Position numbers and translations under genes: made by a program. Below, piece by piece: positions 27,713 through 36,241 of a DNA stretch of 64,000 nt. Within the stretch, counting starts at the first letter, position 1, and each line of letters starts with the position of its first letter. Source of the DNA: Micromonospora musae. Its GTDB lineage: Bacteria > Actinomycetota > Actinomycetes > Mycobacteriales > Micromonosporaceae. Under the pieces are notes generated by a model. It was not told the origin of the DNA. It ran no database searches and saw only the letters and a list, made by a program, of their open reading frames with translations. The DNA is taken from contig NZ_RAZT01000015.1 of the NCBI RefSeq assembly GCF_003626635.1, forward strand, positions 92,235 to 156,234, written 5' to 3'.

Positions 27713-29739
27713 GCGAACTGCCGCGCCCCGAGCCTGCGCCCGGCCCGGCCGACCGGCCCGGACCCGCCCCGGACGGAACCGGTGCGGCCGCGCTCGACGC
27801 CGGTCGGGCCGGTCCGCTCGGCCCCGCCGCCGCCGGTGTGGCCGTCCCGTCGGAGTTCGACGTCGCCGGCCCCGCCACGGTCGACCCGCCGCTCGGCCCG
27901 GTCGACCCGGCCGAAGGCCTCGGTTCCGCGACCCGGACGGGGTCCGCCGAGCGGGCGGTGCTGCGCCTGGCCCGGCCGTACCTCGGCCGACTGGTCGGCG
28001 CGGGGCTGCTCGCCGCGGCCACCGAGTTCGCCGGGCTGGCCCTGATGGCGACCGCGACCTGGCTGCTGATGAGCGCGGCGGGCCGGCCGCCGCTGGACCG
28101 GCTCACCGTGGCCATCGTCGCCGTACGCGCGCTCGCGATCAGCCGGGGCGTGTTCCGCTACACCGAACGGCTCGCCGGGCACGACGCCGTGCTGCGGATG
28201 ATCACCGACGTACGGGCCCGGGTCTTCGCCACGCTCGCCGCCCGCCGTGCCGCCCCGGCACGCTCCGGCGACTCGTTGAGCCGGCTCGTCTCCGACGTGG
28301 AGGCGGTCCAGGACCTGCTGCTGCGGGTCCTCGTACCGGCCTCGGCGGCGGCGCTGGTCAGCCTGCTCGCGGTGGCCGGGGCGGCGCTGATCTCGCTCCC
28401 CGCCGCGGCGGTGCTCGCGGTCGGGCTGCTCGTCGCCGGGCTGGCCCTGCCCACCCTGGCCACCGCGCTGACCCGGCGCAGCGCCGCCGAGCTGGCGCCG
28501 TTGCGCGGTGCGCTGGCCGCCGACGCCGTCGACCTGACCCACGGCGCCGCCGACCTCGCCGCGTTCGGTGCCACCGAATCCGCGCTGCGGGCCGCGACCG
28601 GCCGCGCCGGACGGCTGGCCCGGCTGGAACGTCGCCTCGCCGCCGCCGGGTTCGCGGTGGACGCCGTCGGCACCCTGGTCGCCGGGCTCACCGCCGGCGC
28701 GGTGGTGCTCGTCGCCCTCTCCGCGGGGGTGCCCGGCGTGCTCGTCGGCGTGCTGGCCGTGGGCACCCTGAGCGCCGTCGAGATCGCGTTGGCGCTGGTC
28801 GGCGCGGCCCGGCAGCGTACCCAGCTCGGCGCCGGGCTGACCCGGGTGGCGGTCCTGCTCGACGAGACCGCCCCCGCCGCCCCGCCGGCCGACGCTCGGC
28901 GGGCCGCCGGGCCCGAGCCCCTGCCCGGCGCCGAACTACCGCCCCCGGCCGCGCCGAGCGGGCCGGCGGTGGGCGGTGGGCACGACGTCCACCTCGACGA
29001 GGTGACGGTCCGGTACCGGGCCGGGGCACCGCCCGCGCTGGACCGGGTGAGCCTCGACCTGCGGGGCGGACGACGGATCGCGGTGGTCGGCCCGAGCGGG
29101 GCCGGCAAGAGCACGCTGGCCGCCGTCCTGACCGGCGCCGTACGCCCCGCCGGTGGGCGGGCGACCGTCGGTGGACGCGACGTGACGACGTACTCCGCCG
29201 ACGAGCTGCCGCGGCTGATCGGCGGGCTGCTCGCCGAGGCGTACGTCTTCCACGCCACCGTTCGGGAGAACCTGCTGCTCGGCCGTCCGGGCGCGGACGA
29301 CGAGGAGTTGGCCACCGCGACCGCCGCAGCCGGTCTGCTCGACTGGGTACGCGCCCAGCCGGCCGGCTGGGACACGGTGGTCGGCGAGGAGGGCGGTCAG
29401 CTCTCCGGCGGACAACGGCAGCGGCTGGCGCTGGCCCGGGCGCTGCTGGCCGCGCCGCCGGTGCTGCTGCTCGACGAGCCCACCGAGGGGCTGGACCCGA
29501 CAGCAGCGGACGCGGTGCTCGCCTCGGCGCTGGCCGCCACCCCCGCCGGGCACTCGGTGCTGCTCATCAGCCACCGGCTCACCGGGCTGGCCGGACTGGA
29601 CGAGGTGGTGGTCCTCGACGCCGGCCGGGTGGCCCAGCGCGGCCGGCACGCCGAACTGCTCGCCACCCCCGGCTGGTACCGGGACCAGTGGCTGCTCCAG
29701 GAGGCGGCCGAGCGCGGCTACCTCGCGCTCTCCCCCTGA
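27709..29739 (+). CDS. cydC: Thiol reductant ABC exporter, CydC subunit
   Basis: Partner of CydD; 676 residues. An unusual, Pro/Gly/Ala-rich stretch of about 80 residues precedes the first membrane helix, beyond the normal family N-terminus. The membrane domain contains the CydC-typical AISRGVFRYTERLAGHD. ATPase: Walker A GPSGAGKST near 461, signature LSGGQRQRLALARA near 565, Walker B VLLLDEPTEGLD, switch SHR. The ATG at 27709 overlaps cydD; a later start would lose coupling, so the long N-terminus is probably real. Confidence 0.92.
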   Translation: MSELPRPEPAPGPADRPGPAPDGTGAAALDAGRAGPLGPAAAGVAVPSEFDVAGPATVDPPLGPVDPAEGLGSATRTGSAERAVLRLARPYLGRLVGAGLLAAATEFAGLALMATATWLLMSAAGRPPLDRLTVAIVAVRALAISRGVFRYTERLAGHDAVLRMITDVRARVFATLAARRAAPARSGDSLSRLVSDVEAVQDLLLRVLVPASAAALVSLLAVAGAALISLPAAAVLAVGLLVAGLALPTLATALTRRSAAELAPLRGALAADAVDLTHGAADLAAFGATESALRAATGRAGRLARLERRLAAAGFAVDAVGTLVAGLTAGAVVLVALSAGVPGVLVGVLAVGTLSAVEIALALVGAARQRTQLGAGLTRVAVLLDETAPAAPPADARRAAGPEPLPGAELPPPAAPSGPAVGGGHDVHLDEVTVRYRAGAPPALDRVSLDLRGGRRIAVVGPSGAGKSTLAAVLTGAVRPAGGRATVGGRDVTTYSADELPRLIGGLLAEAYVFHATVRENLLLGRPGADDEELATATAAAGLLDWVRAQPAGWDTVVGEEGGQLSGGQRQRLALARALLAAPPVLLLDEPTEGLDPTAADAVLASALAATPAGHSVLLISHRLTGLAGLDEVVVLDAGRVAQRGRHAELLATPGWYRDQWLLQEAAERGYLALSP

Positions 29740-29808
29740 CGGGTTCTCCGGGACGGACCAGGGTTGTCCCGGACAGCACGGAAGCGGTCGACGTGGCAGG
29801 GTGGGTCC

Positions 29809-30480
29809 ATGCCACGCCGCGACGACGTCATGGTGGAGGACCACCTGCGGACGCTGGCCGGGCTGCTGCGCGGGCCGGCCCGGATGAAGGCCGACCTGCT
29901 GACCGAGGCGCGGCACGGGTTGCTCGACGCGGTCGAGGCGTACCGCGCGGACGGCCTGCCGGCGGTCGAGGCCGAGCGGCGGGCGGTGACCGAGTTCGGC
30001 AGCGCGGCGCAGCTCGTGCCGGCCTGGCAGGCCGAGCTCACGACCGGCGCGTTGCGCACCCTGTCGCTACGGGTGCTCGCCGTGGCGGCGCTCCTGGTCG
30101 CCGGGGGCGACCTCACCTGGCGCGGGTCGAGTTGGAGCGCCGGGCCCCGCCCGCCGGAGGGCTACCTGCACCTCTCCGAGTCGGTGAGCGTGCTCTGGCT
30201 GGCCGCGCTCGTCTTCGCGGCCGGCGGGCTGCTGCTGGTCACGTGGGCCGCCCGGTCGCCCGGCTCCGGCGCCGCGACGCTGGTCCGGCTGGTCGGCTCC
30301 GGGCTCGCCGGCTCGCTGATCCTCGGCGTACCGGCGGGGGCCGCACTCTTCGCCTGGTCGATCGCGCTCTGGGACGGCGCGCTGACCTGGCCACCGATGA
30401 TCATCGGGGCGACGCTCGCGGGCGCCGGCTACCTCTGGCTGGGGCGGGCCCTGCGCGGCTGGGTGCTCGCCGTCCGCTGA
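29809..30480 (+). CDS. HAAS (permease prefix) domain membrane protein
   Basis: 223 residues. The N-terminal 65 residues form a HAAS/permease-prefix-like helical domain (DHLRTLAGLLRGPARMKADL, then EAYRADGLPAVEAERRAVTE), followed by four hydrophobic segments. Such proteins usually sit beside a PadR regulator and help anchor or sense membrane state; here the PadR gene is adjacent but convergent. ATG 29809 has GGGTGG upstream. It starts 69 bp after cydC and may be read through from it. Confidence 0.75.
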   Translation: MPRRDDVMVEDHLRTLAGLLRGPARMKADLLTEARHGLLDAVEAYRADGLPAVEAERRAVTEFGSAAQLVPAWQAELTTGALRTLSLRVLAVAALLVAGGDLTWRGSSWSAGPRPPEGYLHLSESVSVLWLAALVFAAGGLLLVTWAARSPGSGAATLVRLVGSGLAGSLILGVPAGAALFAWSIALWDGALTWPPMIIGATLAGAGYLWLGRALRGWVLAVR

Positions 30481-30575
30481 ACTCCGCCCGGCAGGGCCGA
30501 CCACCGGCGAGCCCCGGTCAGGCGGCCCGTCCGTTTCGGCTCCCGGGCGACGCCCGCCCGGCCGGTGCGGCCACG

Positions 30576-30914
30576 TCAGGCCGGCGCGGGCGGGGTTCCG
30601 GGGTCGAGGAACCGTCCGACTGTCGCGCTGAACTCGTGCCAGCCGGCGCGCTCGCCGGCGAGCGCCCGGTGCCCGGCGTCGGTGAGCTGGTACGTGCGCC
30701 GCTCCCGGCCGTTGACCGTGCTCCAGTCGCTGACCACGTGCCCGGCGCGCTCCAGCCGGCGCAGGGCGGGATAGATCGTCCCGGTCGGCAGGTCGAGATT
30801 GCCGTCGCTGCGGGCGCGCAGCGCCTCGATGATGGCGTAGCCGTGCAGGGCGCCCCCTTCCAGCACCGCCAGCAGCAGGGCGTCGAGGTGTCCGTGCAGC
30901 GACTGAGCCTTCAT
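30576..30914 (-). CDS. PadR-family transcriptional regulator
   Basis: 112 residues with the PadR winged helix: LLLAVLEGGALHGYAIIEAL, then PTGTIYPALRRLERAGHV and ERRTYQLTDAGHRAL. The short C-terminus places it in PadR subfamily 2. It converges on the HAAS membrane protein, the usual functional partner of such regulators. A 12-bp palindrome directly before its ATG is a likely autoregulatory site. Confidence 0.9.
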   Translation of the reverse strand: MKAQSLHGHLDALLLAVLEGGALHGYAIIEALRARSDGNLDLPTGTIYPALRRLERAGHVVSDWSTVNGRERRTYQLTDAGHRALAGERAGWHEFSATVGRFLDPGTPPAPA

Positions 30915-30926
30915 GCGTAGCTACGC
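30915..30926 (-). promoter_or_regulatory. Palindrome abutting the PadR start
   Basis: GCGTAGCTACGC is a perfect 12-bp palindrome immediately upstream of ATG 30914, overlapping a TAGCGT -10-like element; a repressor bound here would occlude both promoter and start codon. Confidence 0.45.
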
Positions 30927-31081
30927 TACTTGTCCGACGGCCGTACCGCCACCGGCGACCGGCGGTCCCGGACCGGGGTGCGGCCACCGGTGTTCCGGAG
31001 CGGCCCACTAGGGTATGTGCCCAGAGTCACTCACCGGCAGCAGCGCCGGAAGTGGGCAGCCCGAAGCACACGGAGGTCAGC

Positions 31082-31999
31082 GTGGCCCGCCAGACGCCTC
31101 AACGGCCCGACGCCGACGAGCCCGAGCTCGACGACACCACCGAGCCGGTCGAGCCGGAGGAGGCCGACGCCGACCGCCCCTCGGCGAACGCCGACCGGTC
31201 GCTCTGGGATTCGGTCGACATCGACCCGGTGGAGATCGCCCTTCCCGCCGGCACCGGTTTCACGCTGCGCGCGTACCGGTCGGCGCGTGACCTGACCCCG
31301 ACCGACGTCGCCGAGCGGGACCAGGACGACCCGTTCCTCGCCCGCCGCCAGGTGATCGAGGAGGAGGAGGACGACGAGACCGTCGTGATCCTCGACGAGG
31401 AGCTGGCCGACGAGTTCGCGGCGAGCGACGAGGAGGACGAGCGCGGCCGGCGCGAGGCCGACGGCGAGGACGCCGACACCGCCGAGGAGGAGGCCGCCGA
31501 GGAGGCGGGCGACGAGGAGGTCCCGGTCTTCCTCTCCCACAAGGGGAAGCTGCTGCTCTTCAAGACCCCGGAGTCGCTGGTCAGTTTCATCCGATCCGGT
31601 GCGCCCAACGACCTGTCTCAACTGGACAGTTGGCAAGAACTGTCCGAACGGGTCGAGCCGGCCGACATCGCCCCGCTGGACGAGGACACCTACGAGCTCG
31701 ACCTGGTGGTGGAGAACCTCCGCGGCGGGCACGACACCTGGGACCCGACGCTGCTGATCGAGGCCGGCGAGGCCGCCCGTGACCTGTCGTACGCCCTGCA
31801 CCTACCGGCCGTACTCGACATGCTCTCCGCCGGCTCCAGCCTCGATGACCTGGACGAGGCGCTCCGGGCCTCGGTCAACGGCGGGGTAGGCGGATTCCTC
31901 GGTCGACGCCGACTCAAGAAAATCGGGGCACAAACCGCAAGCCTCGGTTGGCGCACCATTGTCGGCAAGATCTCTGCCGTCGTGGACTGGCGCGACTGA
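31082..31999 (+). CDS. Acidic actinomycete-specific protein of unknown function
   Basis: 305 residues. The N-terminal half is very acidic and low-complexity, including EEEEDDETVVILDEELADEF and runs of Glu/Ala at about 125-150. The C-terminal half (about 155-305) looks folded: VFLSHKGKLLLFKTPESLVS, LDSWQELSERVEPADI, and a tail with GGFLGRRRLKKIG. No membrane span or signal peptide. The GTG at 31082 has GGAGG 5 nt upstream. It precedes the 813-residue protein by 62 bp and both run towards the convergent conservon. I do not recognise a function. Confidence 0.7.
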   Translation: MARQTPQRPDADEPELDDTTEPVEPEEADADRPSANADRSLWDSVDIDPVEIALPAGTGFTLRAYRSARDLTPTDVAERDQDDPFLARRQVIEEEEDDETVVILDEELADEFAASDEEDERGRREADGEDADTAEEEAAEEAGDEEVPVFLSHKGKLLLFKTPESLVSFIRSGAPNDLSQLDSWQELSERVEPADIAPLDEDTYELDLVVENLRGGHDTWDPTLLIEAGEAARDLSYALHLPAVLDMLSAGSSLDDLDEALRASVNGGVGGFLGRRRLKKIGAQTASLGWRTIVGKISAVVDWRD

Positions 32000-32061
32000 C
32001 CCTTACCGGGGAGCATCAGTCTCTGGCAGAGGAACACCTGTCCCGGGAGGAGGACGACGCC

Positions 32062-34503
32062 GTGGCGCTCGTGCGCGTGTACTGCGGTCTGGCCTCGGCA
32101 GATCCGGCCGACCGACCGGCCTCGGCCGGCTCGGCGCTGACGTCCGCTGTGGTGGATGACGCGGGCCGTCTGCTGCATGTCTGCGAGATCAGCGACGACC
32201 CGGCCGGCTACGCCCAGCTGGTCGCGCTGCTCGTGGAGCGGTCGGGCGGGCCGAGCGGTGCCGCGATCGCCGCCGACAGCGACGACCACACCGTCACCTC
32301 ACTGCTCAGCGCGGCCGGCCGTCCCCTCGCGATCGCGGACGACGACTCGGTGGACGACTTCGCCGAGCGATTCGCCGACGACGACTCGTTGGAGGAGATG
32401 CAGTCGCCACCGGCGGAGCGCCGCGCGGTCGGCCTGGCCCGGGCGCTGCAGGCCGGCGCGCTCTCCGCGGTGACCCTCCCCGCCCCTCGGGACCTCGCCG
32501 GCTACAAGCAGGTCCTCGCCGCGCACGCCGCGCTGGCCAGCGGACGCCACTCGGCCGCCGCGGCGCTGCGCGAAGTGCTCCGGGAGCTCTACCCGGCCGC
32601 GCTGCGCGCGTACCCCGATCCGGCCGAGCCGGTGCCGCTGGCCGTGCTCGACGCCCTGCCCGAGCCGAGCATGCTCGCCGGCACGGTCGGGCAGGGCCGG
32701 GAGATGTCGGTCGCCGCGGACGCCATCACCGCACACCTGGCGGCCGACGGCGTCGCCGACGAGGGCGAGATCGACGAGGCGATGACCGCGCTGCGGGTCG
32801 CCATCTCCGAGACGCCCCGGCGGGCCACGGTGAACCGGGCCCTCACCGCCGCGGTGGCGGAGACGATCCGACAGGCGGTGGCCTCGGTCCGGGCCTGCGA
32901 CGCGGGCTGCGACGCGCTCGTCGACGCGCTCAACGCCCGGGTCACCACGCCCGCCCCGGCCGCCGGCCGACGCGCCGCGGCCCGCCGCACCGAGCTGCCC
33001 GGCCTGACCGGCAACACCAGTGGCCTGCGCGCGATCCGCCCGACCACCACCGAGCCCACGCCATCCGGCGGCGGCCGGCGAAGCCGTCCCGAGCCGATCT
33101 CCGCGGGCAGCACCCCGCTGCCGCCCCGACCGCTCGGGCCGCCACCGGTCGCGCCGGAACCGGTCGCGCCTCCGCCGGTCGCCCCGGCGCCGGTCACGCC
33201 GGCCGCGCTGGCCGGGCCGCCGGTCTCCGCGCCGCCCGCGTTCACTGAGCCCGCGGCGAGCCAGATCGACGCGCCCACCAACCGGCCCGTCTCCGCACCG
33301 CCTCCCCCGCCGCCCGGGATCACGCCGATCGCGCCCGCGCAGCGCGGCAAGGTGCCACCCGCCGAGGCCGGCGAGCCGTTCCGACCGACGTTGACCACCG
33401 CGGCGATCCAGAGCGCCCGGGCGGAGCGGCAGCGCACGGTGATTCCGCCGCGGCCGAAGACCAACGGGGGGGACGCCGCGCCGCCGACGGGCGGGTTCAG
33501 CGCCACCGACCTGAGTGTCCCGGTGCCCGCTCCCCGACCCGAGCAGGAATCCGCCCCACCCGGCTCGCGGGCCAACTGGCCGCTGGTCAACAACCCGGAG
33601 GACCCGTCCGACGGCCCGACGGAGAACCCGGTCGCCTACCCGTACGGGGGTGGTCGTGGCGTCGACGCGCCGACCGACCCCGGCGCGGGCGAGGGCCGGG
33701 TCACCCCGCCGTGGCTCGCCGACGACCTGCCTCAGGAACCGCCGATGCTGCGGCTCGTCGAGCCGCCGCCGCTGGCCGACCGGGCGCTGCGCGAGAACAC
33801 CGACCCGCAGCTGGAGCTGCCGTCGCTGCGCCTGGTGGACGGCGCGGACTCCGGCCGCAACGGACGCCCCGCCGCCCGGGCGGAACGCCCGCCCGTCGAG
33901 CACCGGCAGCCGCCGGCCGCCGAGCATCGGCCGACCCCGCCGCTCGAACAGCGACCGACCCCGTCGCTCGAACGCCGACCGACTCCGCCGCTCGAACGCC
34001 GGTCGGCCCCGCCGCTCGAACAGCGACCGACCCCGCCGGTCGAGCACCGGCCGCCGCCGGTGGCCGACGAGAGCGGCGACGGCGATCTGCTGATCTTCGC
34101 CCAGGCCAGGTCCGCCTGGTTCGTGGGGCACGACGACGAGGTGGACCTGGACTGGGCCAGCCTGGCCGACACCGGCTGGCAGGCCGCCGAGCAGGCCGCC
34201 CAGCCCGCCGTCGGCTCCGAGACCAGGGCCGGGCTGCCCAAGCGGGTGCCGCAGGCCAACCTGGTTCCGGGGTCGCCGCTGCGGGAGGAGCGACCGCTGC
34301 GGATCGTCCGGGACGCGGCGAGCCTCGCCGAGAACACCACCGGTTACTTCCGTGGCTGGCGTCGAGGTCAGGAGATCGGCGGTTTCGCGGTGGGTGGCCG
34401 CCCGGGCCGAGAGGCCGCCGGCGGCTGGGACTTCAGCCGTGACCACGGTGACCGCGACGACGATCGGGAGTACGAGTACCGCTCGGCCGGGTACCGCTCC
34501 TAG
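32062..34503 (+). CDS. Large protein: IS110-transposase-like N-domain, proline-rich middle, conservon-type GLPKR tail
   Basis: 813 residues. Residues 1-215 read like the N-terminal domain of IS110-family (DEDD) transposases: VVDDAGRLLHVCEISDDPAG, AGYAQLVALLVE, LLSAAGRPLAI, then LREVLRELYPAALRAY and VLDALPEPS. The first catalytic Asp of the family seems replaced (VRVYCGLAS), so DNA cleavage is unlikely. Residues 330-690 are disordered, Pro-rich, with repeats such as RPTPPLEQ. The C-terminus has GLPKRVPQANLVPG (near 724) and YFRGWRRGQEIGG, shared in form with the CvnA tail encoded nearby. No insertion-sequence ends flank it. GTG start with GGGAGGAGG upstream. Confidence 0.7.
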   Translation: MALVRVYCGLASADPADRPASAGSALTSAVVDDAGRLLHVCEISDDPAGYAQLVALLVERSGGPSGAAIAADSDDHTVTSLLSAAGRPLAIADDDSVDDFAERFADDDSLEEMQSPPAERRAVGLARALQAGALSAVTLPAPRDLAGYKQVLAAHAALASGRHSAAAALREVLRELYPAALRAYPDPAEPVPLAVLDALPEPSMLAGTVGQGREMSVAADAITAHLAADGVADEGEIDEAMTALRVAISETPRRATVNRALTAAVAETIRQAVASVRACDAGCDALVDALNARVTTPAPAAGRRAAARRTELPGLTGNTSGLRAIRPTTTEPTPSGGGRRSRPEPISAGSTPLPPRPLGPPPVAPEPVAPPPVAPAPVTPAALAGPPVSAPPAFTEPAASQIDAPTNRPVSAPPPPPPGITPIAPAQRGKVPPAEAGEPFRPTLTTAAIQSARAERQRTVIPPRPKTNGGDAAPPTGGFSATDLSVPVPAPRPEQESAPPGSRANWPLVNNPEDPSDGPTENPVAYPYGGGRGVDAPTDPGAGEGRVTPPWLADDLPQEPPMLRLVEPPPLADRALRENTDPQLELPSLRLVDGADSGRNGRPAARAERPPVEHRQPPAAEHRPTPPLEQRPTPSLERRPTPPLERRSAPPLEQRPTPPVEHRPPPVADESGDGDLLIFAQARSAWFVGHDDEVDLDWASLADTGWQAAEQAAQPAVGSETRAGLPKRVPQANLVPGSPLREERPLRIVRDAASLAENTTGYFRGWRRGQEIGGFAVGGRPGREAAGGWDFSRDHGDRDDDREYEYRSAGYRS

Positions 34504-34518
34504 ATCCGCTGACGCAGC

Positions 34519-34560
34519 AGAGCCCCTGTTCCGACCCCTCCGGGTTGGCACAGGGGCTCT
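34519..34560 (+). terminator. Hairpin terminator after the IS110-like gene
   Basis: Perfect 11-bp arms AGAGCCCCTGT and ACAGGGGCTCT with a 20-nt loop, followed by TT, 15 bp beyond the stop codon. Confidence 0.65.
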
Positions 34561-34607
34561 TCGCTTGCCAGCGGCCCGCTCAGGGCGCCTGCCGGGGCCA
34601 GCGCGCG

Positions 34608-34662
34608 GGGCCGAACCGCGTGCCCGAGCACGACCAGGGCCGAACCGCGTGCCTGAGCACGA
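34608..34662. repeat. 26-bp direct repeat
   Basis: Two copies beginning GGGCCGAACCGCGTGCC (34608-34633 and 34637-34662), differing at one base, 3 bp apart, in the gap between convergent genes. Confidence 0.7.
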
Positions 34663-34764
34663 GCGTCGGTTCGCTCGCGAGATCAGCGGTGGTCGGCCGA
34701 GAAGCGACGAGCGCCCCGGCGCGGCCTCAGCCGCACCGGGGCGCGTCGACGGGTTGGTTGCCGG

Positions 34765-35379
34765 TCAGGCCGGCGTGACCGCGCGGGACCGCCGCATGGT
34801 GAGCACGTACTCGACGAGCGAGATCAGCACGTGCTTGGTCGACTCCCGGTTCCGGGCGTCACAGGCCACCACCGGGACGTCGCTCGAGATCGCCAGCGCG
34901 TCCCGGACGTCCTGCGGGTCGTGGTACTGCATCCCGTCGAAGCAGTTGATTGCCACCAGGTACGGCAGCCGCCGGTGCTCGAAGAAGTCGATCGCCGCGA
35001 AGCAGTCGGCGAGCCGCCGCGTGTCCACCAGCACGACGGCACCGATGGCGCCACGGACCAGCTCGTCCCACATGAACCAGAACCGGGTCTGACCCGGCGT
35101 ACCGAACAGGTACAGGATCAGGTCACGGTCGATGGTGATGCGGCCGAAGTCCATGGCCACCGTGGTCGTCGCCTTACCCGGCACCTGCCGGGTGTCGTCG
35201 ACACCCACGCCGGCGGAGGTCATGATCGCCTCCGTGGTCAGCGGCGTGATCTCCGAGACCGAACCGACCAGCGTCGTCTTGCCGACGCCGAATCCACCGG
35301 CGATAACGATCTTCGCCGACGTCACGCGCCCGCTTTGGGTCGGCGGGCGGTGCGACATGTCAGAGCCTGCGAAGTCCAC
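34765..35379 (-). CDS. cvnD: Conservon GTPase CvnD
   Basis: Ras-like/AGG-family small GTPase of 204 residues. G1 loop GGFGVGKTT, G3 YLFGTPGQTRFWFMWDELVR and LVDTRRLADCF are diagnostic of CvnD; G4 is the atypical AINCFDG. The GTG at 35379 gives the family N-terminus (MDFAGSD); it overlaps the CvnC gene end by 20 bp. Last gene of the cvnA-B-C-D unit, which resembles a G-protein-coupled signalling complex assembled on the membrane. Confidence 0.93.
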   Translation of the reverse strand: MDFAGSDMSHRPPTQSGRVTSAKIVIAGGFGVGKTTLVGSVSEITPLTTEAIMTSAGVGVDDTRQVPGKATTTVAMDFGRITIDRDLILYLFGTPGQTRFWFMWDELVRGAIGAVVLVDTRRLADCFAAIDFFEHRRLPYLVAINCFDGMQYHDPQDVRDALAISSDVPVVACDARNRESTKHVLISLVEYVLTMRRSRAVTPA

Positions 35380-35740
35380 TCAGCACCCTCTCCAGCAGTT
35401 CAGTGCCCACCGCGTCGTCCGAGTCGTCCAGGATGGTCGGCTCGTGGACTGCGACCAGGCCGTCCGTCGCCATGTCGGCGATGAGCACCCGGGCCACACC
35501 GAGCGGGAGCTGCATCCGCGCCGCGATCTCGGCGAGCGACTGGACGCGTCCGTCACACAGCGCGGCAATGTACTGGTGCTCGCGGCCCTGGCCACCACTG
35601 CCGTTCGCAGCGGCGGCCCGGCCGCGCACCGTCGTCTCGACGAGCGCCTCCAGCGCGATGTCGAGTCGGGGGCGGGTACGACCACGGGTCACGGCGTAAG
35701 GACGGACCAACGCTCCGGTCGGTTCGTCACGATCGGCCAT
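35360..35740 (-). CDS. cvnC: Conservon protein CvnC (DUF742)
   Basis: 126 residues; DUF742 winged-helix-like protein. Typical blocks are ALVRPYAVTRGRTRPRLDIA, then ALCDGRVQSLAEIAARMQLP and LGVARVLIADMATDGLVAVH. The ATG at 35740 has GGAGGTGA nine nt upstream; a longer form from 35794 is possible but not needed. Acts with CvnB and CvnD. Confidence 0.92.
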   Translation of the reverse strand: MADRDEPTGALVRPYAVTRGRTRPRLDIALEALVETTVRGRAAAANGSGGQGREHQYIAALCDGRVQSLAEIAARMQLPLGVARVLIADMATDGLVAVHEPTILDDSDDAVGTELLERVLSGLRRL

Positions 35741-35834
35741 GTCGCCGCTCACCTCCTTCGTACCCGGCACCGGCTCCACCCGGTGCAGCCCCACTTGTCG
35801 TCGTTGCTGCCCCGCCGACTTCGGTCAGCAGGTG

Positions 35835-36239
35835 TCAGCCCAGCATTCCCGCGGCAGCGCGCGGCGCCGGGGTGAGCGCGTCGCCCACCCGGTCGACGAG
35901 CAGTGCCATCTCGTAGCCGACCTGCCCCACGTCGGAGCTGCGGGCCGCCAGCACGGCGAAGGACGAGCCGTCCGAGATGGACATCAGGAACAGGAAGCCG
36001 TTGTCCATCTCCACGACTGTCTGCAGCACCGCGCCTCCCTCGAAGCAGCGGGCCGCCCCCTGGGTCAGGCTGACCAGACCGGACGAGATCGCGGCCAGCT
36101 GGTCGGCGCGGTCACGCGGAAGATCCCGTGACCCCGCGAGGAGCAGTCCGTCCGCGGAGACGGCGACCGCGTGCGCGACCCCCGGCACCCGGTCGGCGAA
36201 GTTGGCGAGGAGCCAACCGAGATCCTGCGTAGTAGTCAT
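35835..36239 (-). CDS. cvnB: Conservon roadblock/LC7 protein CvnB
   Basis: 134 residues, roadblock/LC7 (MglB-like) fold, expected to regulate the CvnD GTPase. Family blocks: LGWLLANFADRVPGVAHAVA, SADGLLLAGSRDLPRDRADQ, and FLFLMSISDGSSFAVLAA. It starts 2 bp after the CvnA stop, so the two are translated together. Confidence 0.92.
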   Translation of the reverse strand: MTTTQDLGWLLANFADRVPGVAHAVAVSADGLLLAGSRDLPRDRADQLAAISSGLVSLTQGAARCFEGGAVLQTVVEMDNGFLFLMSISDGSSFAVLAARSSDVGQVGYEMALLVDRVGDALTPAPRAAAGMLG

Positions 36240-36241
36240 CG

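Noticed and set aside
26431..28542. 703-residue minus-strand frame antisense to cydDC
   Set aside because: Antisense to two ABC genes with all motifs intact; no recognisable domain.
32062..34503. Active IS110 insertion sequence
   Set aside because: No element ends, catalytic Asp apparently lost, and the protein carries a long Pro-rich region and conservon-type tail.
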